From the NCBI RefSeq assembly GCF_008122525.1, contig NZ_VSRV01000001.1, forward strand, positions 3,410,001 through 3,474,000: 64,000 bases of DNA. Reading direction: 5' to 3'. The notes under the pieces are model-generated. The model was not told where the DNA came from. It searched no databases and saw nothing but the letters and a program-made list of their open reading frames with translations. The position numbers and the translations under genes were made by a program. Below, in pieces: positions 32,781 to 42,568 of this stretch. This DNA comes from Marinomonas sp. IMCC 4694 (GTDB lineage Bacteria; Pseudomonadota; Gammaproteobacteria; Pseudomonadales; Marinomonadaceae). Positions within the stretch are counted from its first letter, which is position 1. Each line of letters starts with the position of its first letter.

Positions 32781-34898
32781 ATGTATACCATTGAAGATTT
32801 AGCACTGACATTGAATCAATATTTACCTTACGAGCAAATCGCCAAGGTAAAGCGCGCTTACTATTACGCCGAACAAGCCCACGATGGCCAACGTCGTAAA
32901 AGTGGCGAGCCTTATGTCACCCACCCCCTCGCTGTCGCCGAGATTCTTTCTGAGCTTAGAATGGATTGTGATGGCCTAACGGCCGCGCTGCTGCATGACG
33001 TCATTGAAGACACCGGCATCAGCCGCGAAGCCCTTACCGAGCAGTTTGGCGAAGGGGTCGCAAGCCTAGTGGATGGCGTGAGTAAACTGACGCACCTTGA
33101 GTTCAATAGCCAAGTCGAAAAACAAGCCCACAATTTCCAAAAAATGGCCATGGCCATGGCCGATGACATTCGTGTTATTTTGGTTAAATTGGCGGATCGA
33201 TTGCACAACATGCGCACTTTAGATGCCATGCCCGCCCACAAAAAACGCCGCATTGCTCGTGAAACCCTAGACATCTACGCGCCCATTGCCAATCGTTTAG
33301 GCATGTACAATGTTCGTGTTGATTTAGAATCACTGGCTTTTCAAGCCTATTACCCAATGCGGGCGCGCATGCTGCAAAGAGCCATTCATAAAAAGTATGG
33401 TCAGCAGCGTATCAAAGACACGCAAAAGCTCGAAGACACCATTCGCTCAGAACTGGCCGCCGATTACATTGAAGCCAGTATCAGCGTGCGAGAAAAGCAC
33501 ATTTACAGTATCTATCAAAAGATGGACAAAAAGCGTCGGTCTTTGTCAGAAATTATGGACGTGATGGGCGTGCGCATCGTTACCGATCGCCATGACAGCT
33601 GCTATCGCATTTTGGGCGTTATCCATGCCCTGTTTAAACCGATCGAAGGTCGCTTTAAAGATTACATTGCCGTTCCCAAATCCAATGGTTATCAGTCGCT
33701 TCATACTACGGTATTAGGCACGAATGGTATTCCGATGGAAGTTCAAATTCGCACCGAAGAAATGGACCTCGTCGCCAGCAACGGCATTGCGGCCCACTGG
33801 GCGTATAAAGTCAACGGCACATCGAGCATACCAAGCAACCATGATCGCGCGACAAAATGGGTAAAAAGTTTGTTGGAAATACAGCAAAAAGCCCGCAATC
33901 CCATAGAATTTGTGGATAACGTGAAAAGCGATTTGTTCCCAGACGAAGTGTATGTGTTTACACCGAACGGCCAAATTATTGAGCTACCCTCTGGCGCGAC
34001 ACCGGTCGACTTTGCCTATGGCGTTCACACGGAAATTGGTAATACGTGTATTTCCTGTCGTATTAACCGCCGCCTTGCGCCCTTGAGCACTCAGCTCGAA
34101 AGCGGTCAAACCGTCGAAATCATCACCGCCAAAAATGCTCAACCCAATGTGGCATGGTTAAGTTTTGCGATCACCGGCAAAGCCCGCACGAATATCCGTC
34201 ATTATTTAAAAGACAAACAACGTGAAAACGCGATTTCCATTGGCAACCGTTTACTAACACGTTCGCTTAATGCGTTTAAAACCCATATTGATGCCTTAAC
34301 CACTGAGCAAGTCGCTCAGGTACTCGCCAACCACCAGCTTACCTCGCTAGACGATTTATTAGAATCCATCGGCAAGGGCCGGCATGTAGGGTACTTAGTG
34401 GCGCGTGAATTGTTTCCAAATTACGATGAAAACACGCTCATTACGCCCAAATCTTTTAAGGTAAATGGTTCAGAAGGCATGCTGATTTCTTATGCCAAAT
34501 GCTGTGCGCCGATACCAGGCGATCCGATTGTTGGCTATGTACAAGTCGATAAGGGCATTGTGATTCACCACCTTAACTGTCCTAATGTCCAAGATCATTT
34601 GTCCAACCCCGAACGCTTTATTCATATGGCGTGGGGCAAGGAAATTGAAGAAGAACTGCACATCAGTCTTATCGTTACTTACCTGAATGAACGCGGCGCA
34701 GTGGCCAAAATCGCCAGCTCAATTAGCGATACCGACTTTCAAGTCTCCAATTTAGACATCATTGAGCGCGGTCGCGTTAGTCGTTTGCGGCTGAGCATTA
34801 CTATTTCAAGTCGCGTTGGTTTAGCGGATGTAATGCGTCGTATCAAAGCGGTTCGCTGTGTCGAAAAAGTCACCCGAGAAACCATTGTTGGACGTTAA
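32781..34898 (+). CDS. spoT: Bifunctional (p)ppGpp synthetase/hydrolase
   Basis: 705 residues. HD hydrolase domain with LLHDVIEDTG near residue 75, synthetase domain with RFKDYIAVPKSNGYQSLHT (about 290), TGS domain starting VYVFTPNGQIIELPSGATP, zinc-finger/helical region (YAKCCAPIPGDPI) and C-terminal ACT. Hydrolase residues are intact, so it is SpoT rather than RelA. GTGAG precedes the ATG. Confidence 0.96.
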   Translation: MYTIEDLALTLNQYLPYEQIAKVKRAYYYAEQAHDGQRRKSGEPYVTHPLAVAEILSELRMDCDGLTAALLHDVIEDTGISREALTEQFGEGVASLVDGVSKLTHLEFNSQVEKQAHNFQKMAMAMADDIRVILVKLADRLHNMRTLDAMPAHKKRRIARETLDIYAPIANRLGMYNVRVDLESLAFQAYYPMRARMLQRAIHKKYGQQRIKDTQKLEDTIRSELAADYIEASISVREKHIYSIYQKMDKKRRSLSEIMDVMGVRIVTDRHDSCYRILGVIHALFKPIEGRFKDYIAVPKSNGYQSLHTTVLGTNGIPMEVQIRTEEMDLVASNGIAAHWAYKVNGTSSIPSNHDRATKWVKSLLEIQQKARNPIEFVDNVKSDLFPDEVYVFTPNGQIIELPSGATPVDFAYGVHTEIGNTCISCRINRRLAPLSTQLESGQTVEIITAKNAQPNVAWLSFAITGKARTNIRHYLKDKQRENAISIGNRLLTRSLNAFKTHIDALTTEQVAQVLANHQLTSLDDLLESIGKGRHVGYLVARELFPNYDENTLITPKSFKVNGSEGMLISYAKCCAPIPGDPIVGYVQVDKGIVIHHLNCPNVQDHLSNPERFIHMAWGKEIEEELHISLIVTYLNERGAVAKIASSISDTDFQVSNLDIIERGRVSRLRLSITISSRVGLADVMRRIKAVRCVEKVTRETIVGR

Positions 34899-34931
34899 AT
34901 TCGTCTATTTTTACTCTTCATAGGATATTTT

Positions 34932-35318
34932 ATGTCAAAGCAAGTGATTCACACTGAAAACGCGCCGGCCGCTATCGGCCCATACTCTCAAGCTGTTCGC
35001 GCTGGCAACACAGTGTATTTGTCTGGCCAAATTCCCTTAGTACCTGAAACCATGGAAGTGATCAGTGAAGACATCGTTGAACAAACCACGCAGGTTTTTA
35101 AAAACCTACAAGCGGTGTGTGAAGCGGCTGGCGGCTCTTTAGAAAACGTTGTGAAATTTAATATTTTCATGACAGATCTTGGTAATTTCGCCACTGTTAA
35201 CGAAGTAATGATGCAGTTCGTTAAACAGCCTTACCCAGCTCGTGCGGCCATGGGCGTTCGCGCACTGCCAAAAGGCGTTCAGGTAGAAATCGAAGGCATC
35301 ATGGTACTAGAAGACTAA
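34932..35318 (+). CDS. ridA: RidA family enamine/imine deaminase
   Basis: 128 residues. It hydrolyses reactive 2-aminoacrylate. AIGPYSQAVRAGNTVYLSGQIP and PARAAMGVRALPKGVQVEIE are the family signatures, including the substrate-binding Arg. The usual neighbour of spoT in gammaproteobacteria; a terminator follows. Confidence 0.95.
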   Translation: MSKQVIHTENAPAAIGPYSQAVRAGNTVYLSGQIPLVPETMEVISEDIVEQTTQVFKNLQAVCEAAGGSLENVVKFNIFMTDLGNFATVNEVMMQFVKQPYPARAAMGVRALPKGVQVEIEGIMVLED

Positions 35319-35342
35319 TTTCGGGTTATCTTGATGTTTGCA

Positions 35343-35368
35343 AAAAAAGAGGCTTAGGCCTCTTTTTT
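35343..35368 (+). terminator. Rho-independent terminator after ridA
   Basis: AAAAAAGAGGC-TTAG-GCCTCTTTTTT, an 11-bp stem ending in six T. It closes the gmk-rpoZ-spoT-ridA cluster and can also serve the convergent gene at 35390. Confidence 0.92.
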
Positions 35369-35389
35369 CATTTTCGTTTTCATTTTCAC

Positions 35390-36235
35390 CTAAGAAGGCA
35401 ATGCTTGAAACGCCTTGATTACATCGCGATAACCCGCCACATAACTCGGGTAACGTAACTGCCAACCCTGTGATAACAAGTAATCTCCTTGAATACGCTT
35501 GCCCGACGTCGGCACAAAACCTTCACCAGACCCTGTTATGACAGCAGCACCCAAACAGGTCGCCAGCCAAAGCTTTAATTCCCACATGGACACCGGCGTT
35601 TGGTCGGTCACGATGACCTGCTGTGGTAAACGTTGATCAGAAAAAGCCAAGTTGGCCAGTAACACCAACGCAGACACCACATCGTCGCGATGTACGCGAT
35701 TCGTCCAACTGTTGGCTTCCCATGGGGTTTCACTGAGCACTTTTTCGAGCATTCGAAAGCGCCCAGGACCATAAATACCAGAACAACGCACCGCGACGCT
35801 CGAAAACGCTTCCGCCAACGCCCATTCCGCTTCCTGCAATACTGTGGCGGTGGCCGACACCGGCTGAGCGGCGGTGGTTTCATCAACCCACTCACCTTCA
35901 CTTTGACCATACACACTGGTACTCGACACAAAAAACACGGCGGGCTTTTTCGTACTTGAGGCGTATCGACGAATCAAGGTCTGAGCGGTGTCTAAATACG
36001 CGGCACGATAACTGGCTTCCGTTCGCCCCTGTGGCGTCATGATTAAAAAAATAAGACCCACATCGGGCAATTGAGCATCTTGCATAGTAACAAGATCACC
36101 GGTAATCCCGCGAACACCCTTAGGAAAGTGCGTCTGCGTTCGCCGGATCCCTGTCACGGTATGACCTTGTGCCATCAGCTCCGTCGCTAAACCCGAGCCT
36201 AAATCACCACAACCTGCAATGAGTACGTTTGCCAT
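35390..36235 (-). CDS. NAD(P)-dependent epimerase/dehydratase-like protein (YeeZ-like)
   Basis: 281 residues with a Rossmann start (VLIAGCGDLGSGLA) and an extended-SDR fold: FFVSSTSVYGQSEGEWVDE and VAVRCSGIYGPGR. The catalytic Tyr of the YxxxK motif is not conserved in the normal position, as in YeeZ-like proteins. Function unknown. Divergent from oxyR, which may be coincidental. Confidence 0.82.
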   Translation of the reverse strand: MANVLIAGCGDLGSGLATELMAQGHTVTGIRRTQTHFPKGVRGITGDLVTMQDAQLPDVGLIFLIMTPQGRTEASYRAAYLDTAQTLIRRYASSTKKPAVFFVSSTSVYGQSEGEWVDETTAAQPVSATATVLQEAEWALAEAFSSVAVRCSGIYGPGRFRMLEKVLSETPWEANSWTNRVHRDDVVSALVLLANLAFSDQRLPQQVIVTDQTPVSMWELKLWLATCLGAAVITGSGEGFVPTSGKRIQGDYLLSQGWQLRYPSYVAGYRDVIKAFQALPS

Positions 36236-36357
36236 TATTTGCCCTCAAACCACCTAAACAAGATTCTCGATCGTTGAATGAAAGAACGAGTATACTTTAT
36301 CAAATGATGTATTATCATAGTTATTAACAATGAATGAACCAAAACTTAAGGTGTGCC

Positions 36358-37263
36358 ATGACATTAACAGAATTAAAATACATCGTAATGCTGGCCGATG
36401 AAAAGCATTTTGGCCGTGCAGCCGATCGCTGCCATGTTTCTCAGCCAACCTTAAGTGTCGCAGTGAAAAAGCTCGAAGAGGAGCTGGGAACCGCCATTTT
36501 TGAACGCAGTAAAAGCTCGGTTTACATCACTCCTTTAGGTGAGCAAATCATTGCGCAGGCCAAGCGGGTACTGGATCAAGCCAATACCATAAAAGAGTTG
36601 GCCGCCTCTGGGAAAAACCAATTAAAAGGCCCTTTAAAAATTGGCGCTATTTTTACCATCGCGCCGTATTTGTTTCCTTTTATGATTCCTGCGTTGCACC
36701 GTGCCACCTCGGGCATGCCGTTGATTATTGAAGAAGACCTCACCGAAAATTTACGCCCTAAACTGCGCAATGGTGAGCTCGACGCCATTATCATTGCTTT
36801 GCCTTTTCGCGAACCCGATGTCGTTACCCAGCCGATTTACGAAGAAGAATTCGTCGTACTGATGCCGAAAAACCACCCATGGTCTCAATTAAACAGCATT
36901 GAAACAGACCAGTTGTCGTCTGATAATCTCCTGTTATTAGGCAAAGGACATTGCTTTAGTGAGCAGGTTTTAGAAGCCTGTCCGCTTATTAATGAAGGGG
37001 AATACAACGAAGGTCGCACTATCGTCAACGGCAGCTCGCTGGAAACCATTCGTTACATGGTGGCGTCTGGTTTAGGGGTGACTGTGTTACCAAAGTCTGC
37101 GGTCACCAACATAGATCATGACCTTTTAGAAGTGCGCCCTTTTACTGCACCTGCGCCAAAACGCACCGTTGCTCTGGCATGGCGAGCCAGTTTTCCACGC
37201 CCCAACGCCATTGACGCGGTAAGCCAGTCTATTCGTGATGCTTGCACGCACTTGAAGCTATAA
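36358..37263 (+). CDS. oxyR: Hydrogen-peroxide regulator OxyR
   Basis: 301 residues, LysR family. The N-terminal HTH is FGRAADRCHVSQPTLSVAVKKLE. The redox cysteines are exactly at 199 (GKGHCFSEQ) and 208 (LEACPL) when counted from ATG 36358, which supports this start over an upstream ATG at 36334. It activates peroxide defence genes when the disulfide forms. Followed by recG, as in related genomes. Confidence 0.94.
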   Translation: MTLTELKYIVMLADEKHFGRAADRCHVSQPTLSVAVKKLEEELGTAIFERSKSSVYITPLGEQIIAQAKRVLDQANTIKELAASGKNQLKGPLKIGAIFTIAPYLFPFMIPALHRATSGMPLIIEEDLTENLRPKLRNGELDAIIIALPFREPDVVTQPIYEEEFVVLMPKNHPWSQLNSIETDQLSSDNLLLLGKGHCFSEQVLEACPLINEGEYNEGRTIVNGSSLETIRYMVASGLGVTVLPKSAVTNIDHDLLEVRPFTAPAPKRTVALAWRASFPRPNAIDAVSQSIRDACTHLKL

Positions 37264-37323
37264 ATACGCCTATTAATTCGATTTATGAATTTCATCTTTT
37301 AAGTGGCCACAGTAGAGACGGGT

Positions 37324-39405
37324 ATGATCGACGGATTACACACTCAAGACGTTCGCGAGCTGAAAGGCGTTGGCCATGCCATGGCCGAGAAACTCGCCAA
37401 GCTTCATCTGCACACGGTACAAGACGTGTTATTTCACTTGCCGATTCGCTACCAAGATCGCACACGTGTTGTGCCAATCGGCCAATTGCGCTTTGGTGAC
37501 GAAGCCGTTATTGAAGGGCAGGTAACCGGTTGCGAAATAAAAATGGGCAAGCGCCGCAGTCTTTTATGCCGAATCAAAGATCCTACGGGAACCTTGTGTT
37601 TACGATTTTTCCACTTCTCTGCGGCACAAAAAAAACAGCTAGAAACGGGTAAACGATTACGCTGCTTTGGTGAAATTCGCCGCGGTAGTGCGGGGTTCGA
37701 AATATATCACCCCGAATACAAGATGATCGGCGACGAAGAGACTCAACCTGAAAGCGCGCAACTGACACCGATTTATCCACTGACCGATGGCCTAACGCAG
37801 ACTAAAATACGCCAGCTGTGTGAGCAGGCACTGGAACGCCTCACGCCCTTTAATCTGCAAGAGTGGCTACCCGATGAGCTTCGTACTCAATTCCGTCTGC
37901 CCCCGCTGTGTGACGCCATTCAGTTCTTGCATCATCCATCAAGAGACGTGGATCTTGAACAGCTGCGCTTAGGCGCTCATCCCGCACAATACCGTCTGTC
38001 GTTCGAAGAACTCATGGCACATCAGCTGTCGCTAATCGGCAAACGCCTGAAGGCTAAACAAGACGCCGCCGTTAACATTCATTGTGCTGGAGAATTAAGC
38101 CAGCAACTTCTTACTCAGTTACCTTTTTCGCCAACCAACGCCCAGCGTCGTGTCTTTGAAGAAATACTCGATGACTTGGCAACTGGCCAACCGATGTTGC
38201 GCTTGGTGCAAGGCGATGTTGGCTCAGGCAAAACATTGGTTGCAGCGTTGGCCGCGGCCTCGGTCGTACAAGCGGGTTACCAAGTTGCCATTATGGCGCC
38301 GACGGAAATTCTCGCTGAGCAGCATTATCATAATTTCACCCAATGGTTCGAACCTTTGGGAATCCATGTCGCGTGGATGATTGGTAAAATCAAAGGTAAA
38401 GCGCGTGAAAAAGCCCTCACAGACATCGCCTCTGGCAACGCGAAAATCGTTGTTGGAACCCATGCTTTATTTCAAGATAGCGTCGAATTTGATCGCTTAG
38501 CCTTAGCGGTGATCGACGAACAACATCGGTTTGGTGTGCACCAGCGCATGGCATTGCGTGAAAAAGGCATGAAACACGGCTTTCAGCCGCATCAATTGAT
38601 TATGACGGCCACGCCGATTCCCCGCACACTCGCCATGTCAGCGTATGCCGATTTAGATTGCTCTGTTATCGATGAGTTGCCGCCTGGTCGCACCCCGGTT
38701 AATACCATCGTGGTGTCAGACCAGCGTCGTCAAGAAGTCATTGATCGGGTTAAAAGCGCCTGTGAAGAAGGCAAACAAGCCTACTGGGTCTGTACGCTGA
38801 TCGAAGAATCCGAGGCATTACAATGCCAAGCCGCCGAAGACACCGCGATTTTGCTGCAAGAACAACTTGGAAACTTATCGATTGGCTTAGTACACGGCCG
38901 CCTTAAATCTCAAGAAAAAGCCGACATTATGGCGAAATTCAAAGCCGCAGAGATCCAGCTCTTGGTCGCCACCACCGTGATTGAGGTCGGTGTGGATGTG
39001 CCCAATTCTAGCCTAATGGTAATAGAAAACCCTGAGCGTCTTGGCCTAGCACAACTGCACCAACTACGTGGTCGCGTAGGGCGAGGAAAAGCCGCCAGCC
39101 ATTGTGTACTGCTGTACAAGGCGCCTCTAGGGCAACAGGGGAAAGCGCGTTTGTCGACCATGCGAGAAACCAGTGATGGCTTTAAAATCGCCGAAAAAGA
39201 CTTGGAATTACGCGGCCCAGGCGAATTGCTCGGTACAAGACAAACCGGCATTTGGGCGTTCAAAGTGGCGGATTTACAGCGTGATAAGCACCTACTTGAC
39301 GACGTTCAACAAGCCGCTGCCCGATTGCACAGCCAATACCCTGAAAATGTCGCGCCACTGCTGTTACGGTGGTTGCCCAGCCATGATCAATATTTAAACG
39401 TCTAA
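37324..39405 (+). CDS. recG: ATP-dependent DNA helicase RecG
   Basis: 693 residues from ATG 37324, the length of E. coli RecG; a GTG at 37303 is the alternative. Wedge/OB domain (residues 50-160), Walker A GDVGSGKT, DEQHRFG motif II, TATPIPRTLAM motif III, and the C-terminal RGRVGRG...LRGPGELLGTRQTG. It regresses stalled forks and unwinds branched DNA. Confidence 0.96.
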   Translation: MIDGLHTQDVRELKGVGHAMAEKLAKLHLHTVQDVLFHLPIRYQDRTRVVPIGQLRFGDEAVIEGQVTGCEIKMGKRRSLLCRIKDPTGTLCLRFFHFSAAQKKQLETGKRLRCFGEIRRGSAGFEIYHPEYKMIGDEETQPESAQLTPIYPLTDGLTQTKIRQLCEQALERLTPFNLQEWLPDELRTQFRLPPLCDAIQFLHHPSRDVDLEQLRLGAHPAQYRLSFEELMAHQLSLIGKRLKAKQDAAVNIHCAGELSQQLLTQLPFSPTNAQRRVFEEILDDLATGQPMLRLVQGDVGSGKTLVAALAAASVVQAGYQVAIMAPTEILAEQHYHNFTQWFEPLGIHVAWMIGKIKGKAREKALTDIASGNAKIVVGTHALFQDSVEFDRLALAVIDEQHRFGVHQRMALREKGMKHGFQPHQLIMTATPIPRTLAMSAYADLDCSVIDELPPGRTPVNTIVVSDQRRQEVIDRVKSACEEGKQAYWVCTLIEESEALQCQAAEDTAILLQEQLGNLSIGLVHGRLKSQEKADIMAKFKAAEIQLLVATTVIEVGVDVPNSSLMVIENPERLGLAQLHQLRGRVGRGKAASHCVLLYKAPLGQQGKARLSTMRETSDGFKIAEKDLELRGPGELLGTRQTGIWAFKVADLQRDKHLLDDVQQAAARLHSQYPENVAPLLLRWLPSHDQYLNV

Positions 39406-39528
39406 CGGTTCAGTCGACCTGGTTATAACGTTAAATTAGTCTCGTTTAAAACGGTATTTTTCTTGCATGAGATCGAATATTGATCAAGAATCACCATATT
39501 AAATGGATTTGCAAACAAGGAAAACGCC

Positions 39529-40308
39529 ATGAACACTGAACTACAGGTCTCTCTCAATTCGGGTGTCGTCCTACAAGGCTGCGCCTACCGTATTCTGAAC
39601 GATCGTATTGTTATTTCGATAGAAAAAATCGCGAATAATCGAGTCAATCACAGCCTTAGCGGTACGTTACGTGTGCAAATGTGCGCGCTTCCCTTGACCC
39701 GAGATCTGCACGCAGAGCCGCTTATACTGGCTTCTACGACGATTGGCGAAATAAACGACCAGCATTGCCTAGTCGACTGTGTTTATGACCTCATTTTCCA
39801 ACAACCACTTACCGGTTCATGGCAATTATGTTTACAACTGAGCGAATGGAATGGTAACGACTATGTTGCCTGCGATATCGCTTATTTTAGCTTGCCCTAT
39901 CATGTTGAACTAACTGATGCTGAACTGACTCATATTGAGCCAACTGATGTTGAACTGACTAGTGCTGAACCGACGGATGTTAAGACCAAAGCCGCTGAAC
40001 CTAACGAGCAACAACCTGACTCAATACCAGCTACGACAAAAGCGATAGAAACGAAAGAAGAAGTGCAATCCGTGGCCACAGTGGACCGTCCTGAACTCGT
40101 AAAAAAAAACGCCACTGGCTGCTCAACTGGCTATATCGCCATTAATCAGTCAAAAGTGGACCAGCTTTTGAAAGTGAAAGGGGTGTCAAAAAAAGTGCTT
40201 GAAAAACTGATAGCTGAACGCCCTTTTCCCTCCGATAAAGCCGTCCTTAATGTAAAGGGAATGGGGCCGGTTATGTTGGCTAAAGTGATCCATTGCCTAT
40301 CACTCTAA
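39529..40308 (+). CDS. Helix-hairpin-helix protein of unknown function
   Basis: 259 residues. The N-terminal 130 residues look like a beta-rich domain that I do not recognise. A low-complexity linker follows (about 128-190) made of repeated VELT/AEPTDV units. The last 60 residues are a ComEA-type helix-hairpin-helix (INQSKVDQLLKVKGVSKKVLEKLI and LNVKGMGPVMLAKVI), which usually binds DNA non-specifically. No signal peptide, so not a ComEA exporter-type protein. Confidence 0.65.
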   Translation: MNTELQVSLNSGVVLQGCAYRILNDRIVISIEKIANNRVNHSLSGTLRVQMCALPLTRDLHAEPLILASTTIGEINDQHCLVDCVYDLIFQQPLTGSWQLCLQLSEWNGNDYVACDIAYFSLPYHVELTDAELTHIEPTDVELTSAEPTDVKTKAAEPNEQQPDSIPATTKAIETKEEVQSVATVDRPELVKKNATGCSTGYIAINQSKVDQLLKVKGVSKKVLEKLIAERPFPSDKAVLNVKGMGPVMLAKVIHCLSL

Positions 40309-40320
40309 CTCTGTTTTGTA

Positions 40321-40797
40321 TTAAGGAATACTCACCACTGTGGTGTTTTTTACTTCCTCCATCGCCACGTAAGTCCGCGATTCTCTAACGTGAGGCAAGG
40401 TCAGCAAGGTTTCACCTAGTAACAGCCGATACGAATCCATATTGGACACTCGCGCTTTTAGAAGATACTCAAAATCGCCTGCAATTAAATGACACTCCAG
40501 AATCTCAGGAATTTCCGTCACGGCATTTTTAAATTCATTAAAACCTTCTGGCGACGTCGTCTTGAGACGAATTTCCACAAAAACAAGCAAACCAGCGTCT
40601 ACTTTTTTAGGATTAACCAAAGCACAATAACCCGTAATATAACCATTACGCTCTAAACGACGAACTCGCTCCAAACAGGGCGTCGCGCTCAATCCGACAC
40701 GACTCGCCAGTTCCACATTCGACAACCGACCATTAATCTGCAGTTCTCGAAGAATTTTCTTATCTAACCGATCAAGTGGTTTTGCTGAGTTATCCAT
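40321..40797 (-). CDS. lrp: Leucine-responsive regulator (Lrp/AsnC family)
   Basis: 158 residues. HTH: LSNVELASRVGLSATPCLERVRRLE; then the RAM effector domain (HLIAGDFEYLLKARV). The close match in length and layout suggests Lrp itself. It ends 12 bases from the convergent HHH gene. Lrp often controls amino-acid transport, and the aap operon lies about 1.8 kb away beyond an IS. Confidence 0.92.
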   Translation of the reverse strand: MDNSAKPLDRLDKKILRELQINGRLSNVELASRVGLSATPCLERVRRLERNGYITGYCALVNPKKVDAGLLVFVEIRLKTTSPEGFNEFKNAVTEIPEILECHLIAGDFEYLLKARVSNMDSYRLLLGETLLTLPHVRESRTYVAMEEVKNTTVVSIP

Positions 40798-41030
40798 CGG
40801 GCGTGGATCTCCTTACATGACATCAATTAAGAGCTCAGTCTACCATGCAGATTACAGGTTATGGAAAGTGCTTTAATCAATATATTGCGTGTGGGTATTA
40901 AAATAAAGTACCTCTGTATGCAGAACAGCACCAAAATAATGCAAAAAAAAATTTAGCACTAAATTGAATCAATACATCACAGAATTGTCTTTATAAAATA
41001 CAGCGTGTTTCTTTTCACTTTGCCCTGAAG
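40798..41030. promoter_or_regulatory. lrp upstream region
   Basis: 233 bases before the IS. It holds the lrp promoter (minus strand). AT-rich; no clear operator seen. The IS splits what was one intergenic region continuing at 42258. Confidence 0.4.
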
Positions 41031-41035
41031 TCCTT

Positions 41036-42252
41036 GAGACCTTTGCACGAATAATCCCCTTCGATCCTATGAGATAATAACCAAAAGCAAAGAAGAGCAA
41101 TCAAAAAATGGCGTGGAAAGAGTTAAAACAACAGAGCTTTGCCGATGCGCTGCAAGCATCGAATCGGTTTATTGAAGAATTTGACGAGATTCATGACTTG
41201 TTGAATTGGTCCTGCATTGAGCGATTATTCTGTGACATTCACAACCGTACAAAAGGTGAACGCGCTTGGCCTCCGTTGATGATGTTTAAAGCTTTGTTAT
41301 TGCAATCATGGCACAACCTAAGTGACCCAGCGCTGGAAAAAGCACTGGCTCGCGACTTATTATTTCGCCGGTTTGTCGGTGTCGGCCTAGATCAAGGCGT
41401 TCCCGACCACAGTACAATTTGGCGTTTCCGTAATCTGCTAGAGAAAAACGGATTACTAGACGCAGCGATGACCGAGATCAATGCCCAGTTAGCCGAACAA
41501 AGTCTGATCATCAAACAAGGTGAGATAAGCATCATAGATGCCAGCGTGATAGAAGCGAAGAATGCTCGTCCTCGTAAGAATGCTGAGGGTAAAAACACGC
41601 AAGACCCAGAAGCAGGCTATAGCGTTAAGCAAAGCAGCGATGGAAAACGTAAAACCACCTATGGTTTTAAGGCCCATACAAATGTGGATGAGGATGGTTT
41701 TGTCAAAGAAGTCATGCTCACGGCAGGCAATGTTCACGATTCGATTCCATTTGAATCGATACTCACTGGTCATGAGCGGGAAGTGTATGCAGACAGTGCG
41801 TACAAAAGTGCCCAGCACAGCAGGTTATTGAAGCAAAAAAAGGTCAAAGAATGCATTATCCATCGAGCTTATCGTAATAGACCTCTTAACGAGGATCAAG
41901 AAAAGCAAAACCGTTATTTTTCCAGTATTCGTTCCCGTGTAGAGCATGTCTTTGGGATAATGAAATTGCACTATGGGTTAGGTAAAGCGCGTTATCTAGG
42001 ACGGGCTCGCAATCAGGCTAGGGTGAGTTTAATTTGTATGGCTTACAACCTAAAACGGGCGTTTCGTATCCAACGAGAATGCTGAGATAGCAAGTAAAGT
42101 CCGTCCAAGTGGACTATGTGGGCATTTTTATGAGTTAAAGAGCACTGATTTTTAACGATGTTGACCGTTTTCTATAAAGACGTTGATTGAATTTTTTATA
42201 AAAGACCTTTGGCAAGCAATATGGCTAGATCGACTGCTCATGCAAAGGTCTC
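41036..42252 (+). mobile_element. Complete IS5-family insertion sequence
   Basis: 1217 bp with terminal inverted repeats GAGACCTTTGCA...TGCAAAGGTCTC and a 5-bp target duplication TCCTT (41031-41035 and 42253-42257). One transposase, intact. The clean duplication suggests recent insertion. Confidence 0.93.
41108..42085 (+). CDS. IS5-family transposase
   Basis: 325 residues. DDE residues lie in ISIIDASVIEA, YADSAYKS and SSIRSRVEHVFGIMK; the N-terminal RLFCDIHNRTKGERAWPPLMMFKALLLQ and the GVPDHSTIWRFRNLL are typical. The frame is intact and should be active. Confidence 0.95.
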   Translation: MAWKELKQQSFADALQASNRFIEEFDEIHDLLNWSCIERLFCDIHNRTKGERAWPPLMMFKALLLQSWHNLSDPALEKALARDLLFRRFVGVGLDQGVPDHSTIWRFRNLLEKNGLLDAAMTEINAQLAEQSLIIKQGEISIIDASVIEAKNARPRKNAEGKNTQDPEAGYSVKQSSDGKRKTTYGFKAHTNVDEDGFVKEVMLTAGNVHDSIPFESILTGHEREVYADSAYKSAQHSRLLKQKKVKECIIHRAYRNRPLNEDQEKQNRYFSSIRSRVEHVFGIMKLHYGLGKARYLGRARNQARVSLICMAYNLKRAFRIQREC

Positions 42253-42257
42253 TCCTT

Positions 42258-42568
42258 GTATTTTCTAGGCTAAAGAATGGCAACGTTGAATAACTCGTTT
42301 TTTTTACGTGACCTTAGTGCGCAAAAAAAGTGTAAAAAATGAATCAAATGACATACCCTAGTTGACACTTTATTCTTGACTACTATCCAAAAGAGTAATT
42401 CTATAGGGGGATGGGATGATCTTTTAGAAGATTCGTCTGCATATAACCCACAACAAGAATAATTAAATGTTGGCACTAACTTTGCTGTTACATGACTACA
42501 AATAGCAAGTTTGGCGTAAAAAACCAGTAAGATAACAACATATATAAAAATGCCCGGGAGGCTCAATA
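42258..42568. other. aapJ upstream region
   Basis: 311 bases with no gene, between the IS and aapJ. A possible sigma-70 promoter lies at 42362-42389. The GGGAGG ribosome site of aapJ is at 42555-42560. Long A/T runs near 42300-42340. Confidence 0.45.
42362..42389 (+). promoter_or_regulatory. Possible aapJ promoter
   Basis: TTGACA, 16 bases, TATCCA. The -35 is perfect, the -10 is weak. About 180 bases upstream of the ATG, leaving a long leader. Confidence 0.35.
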
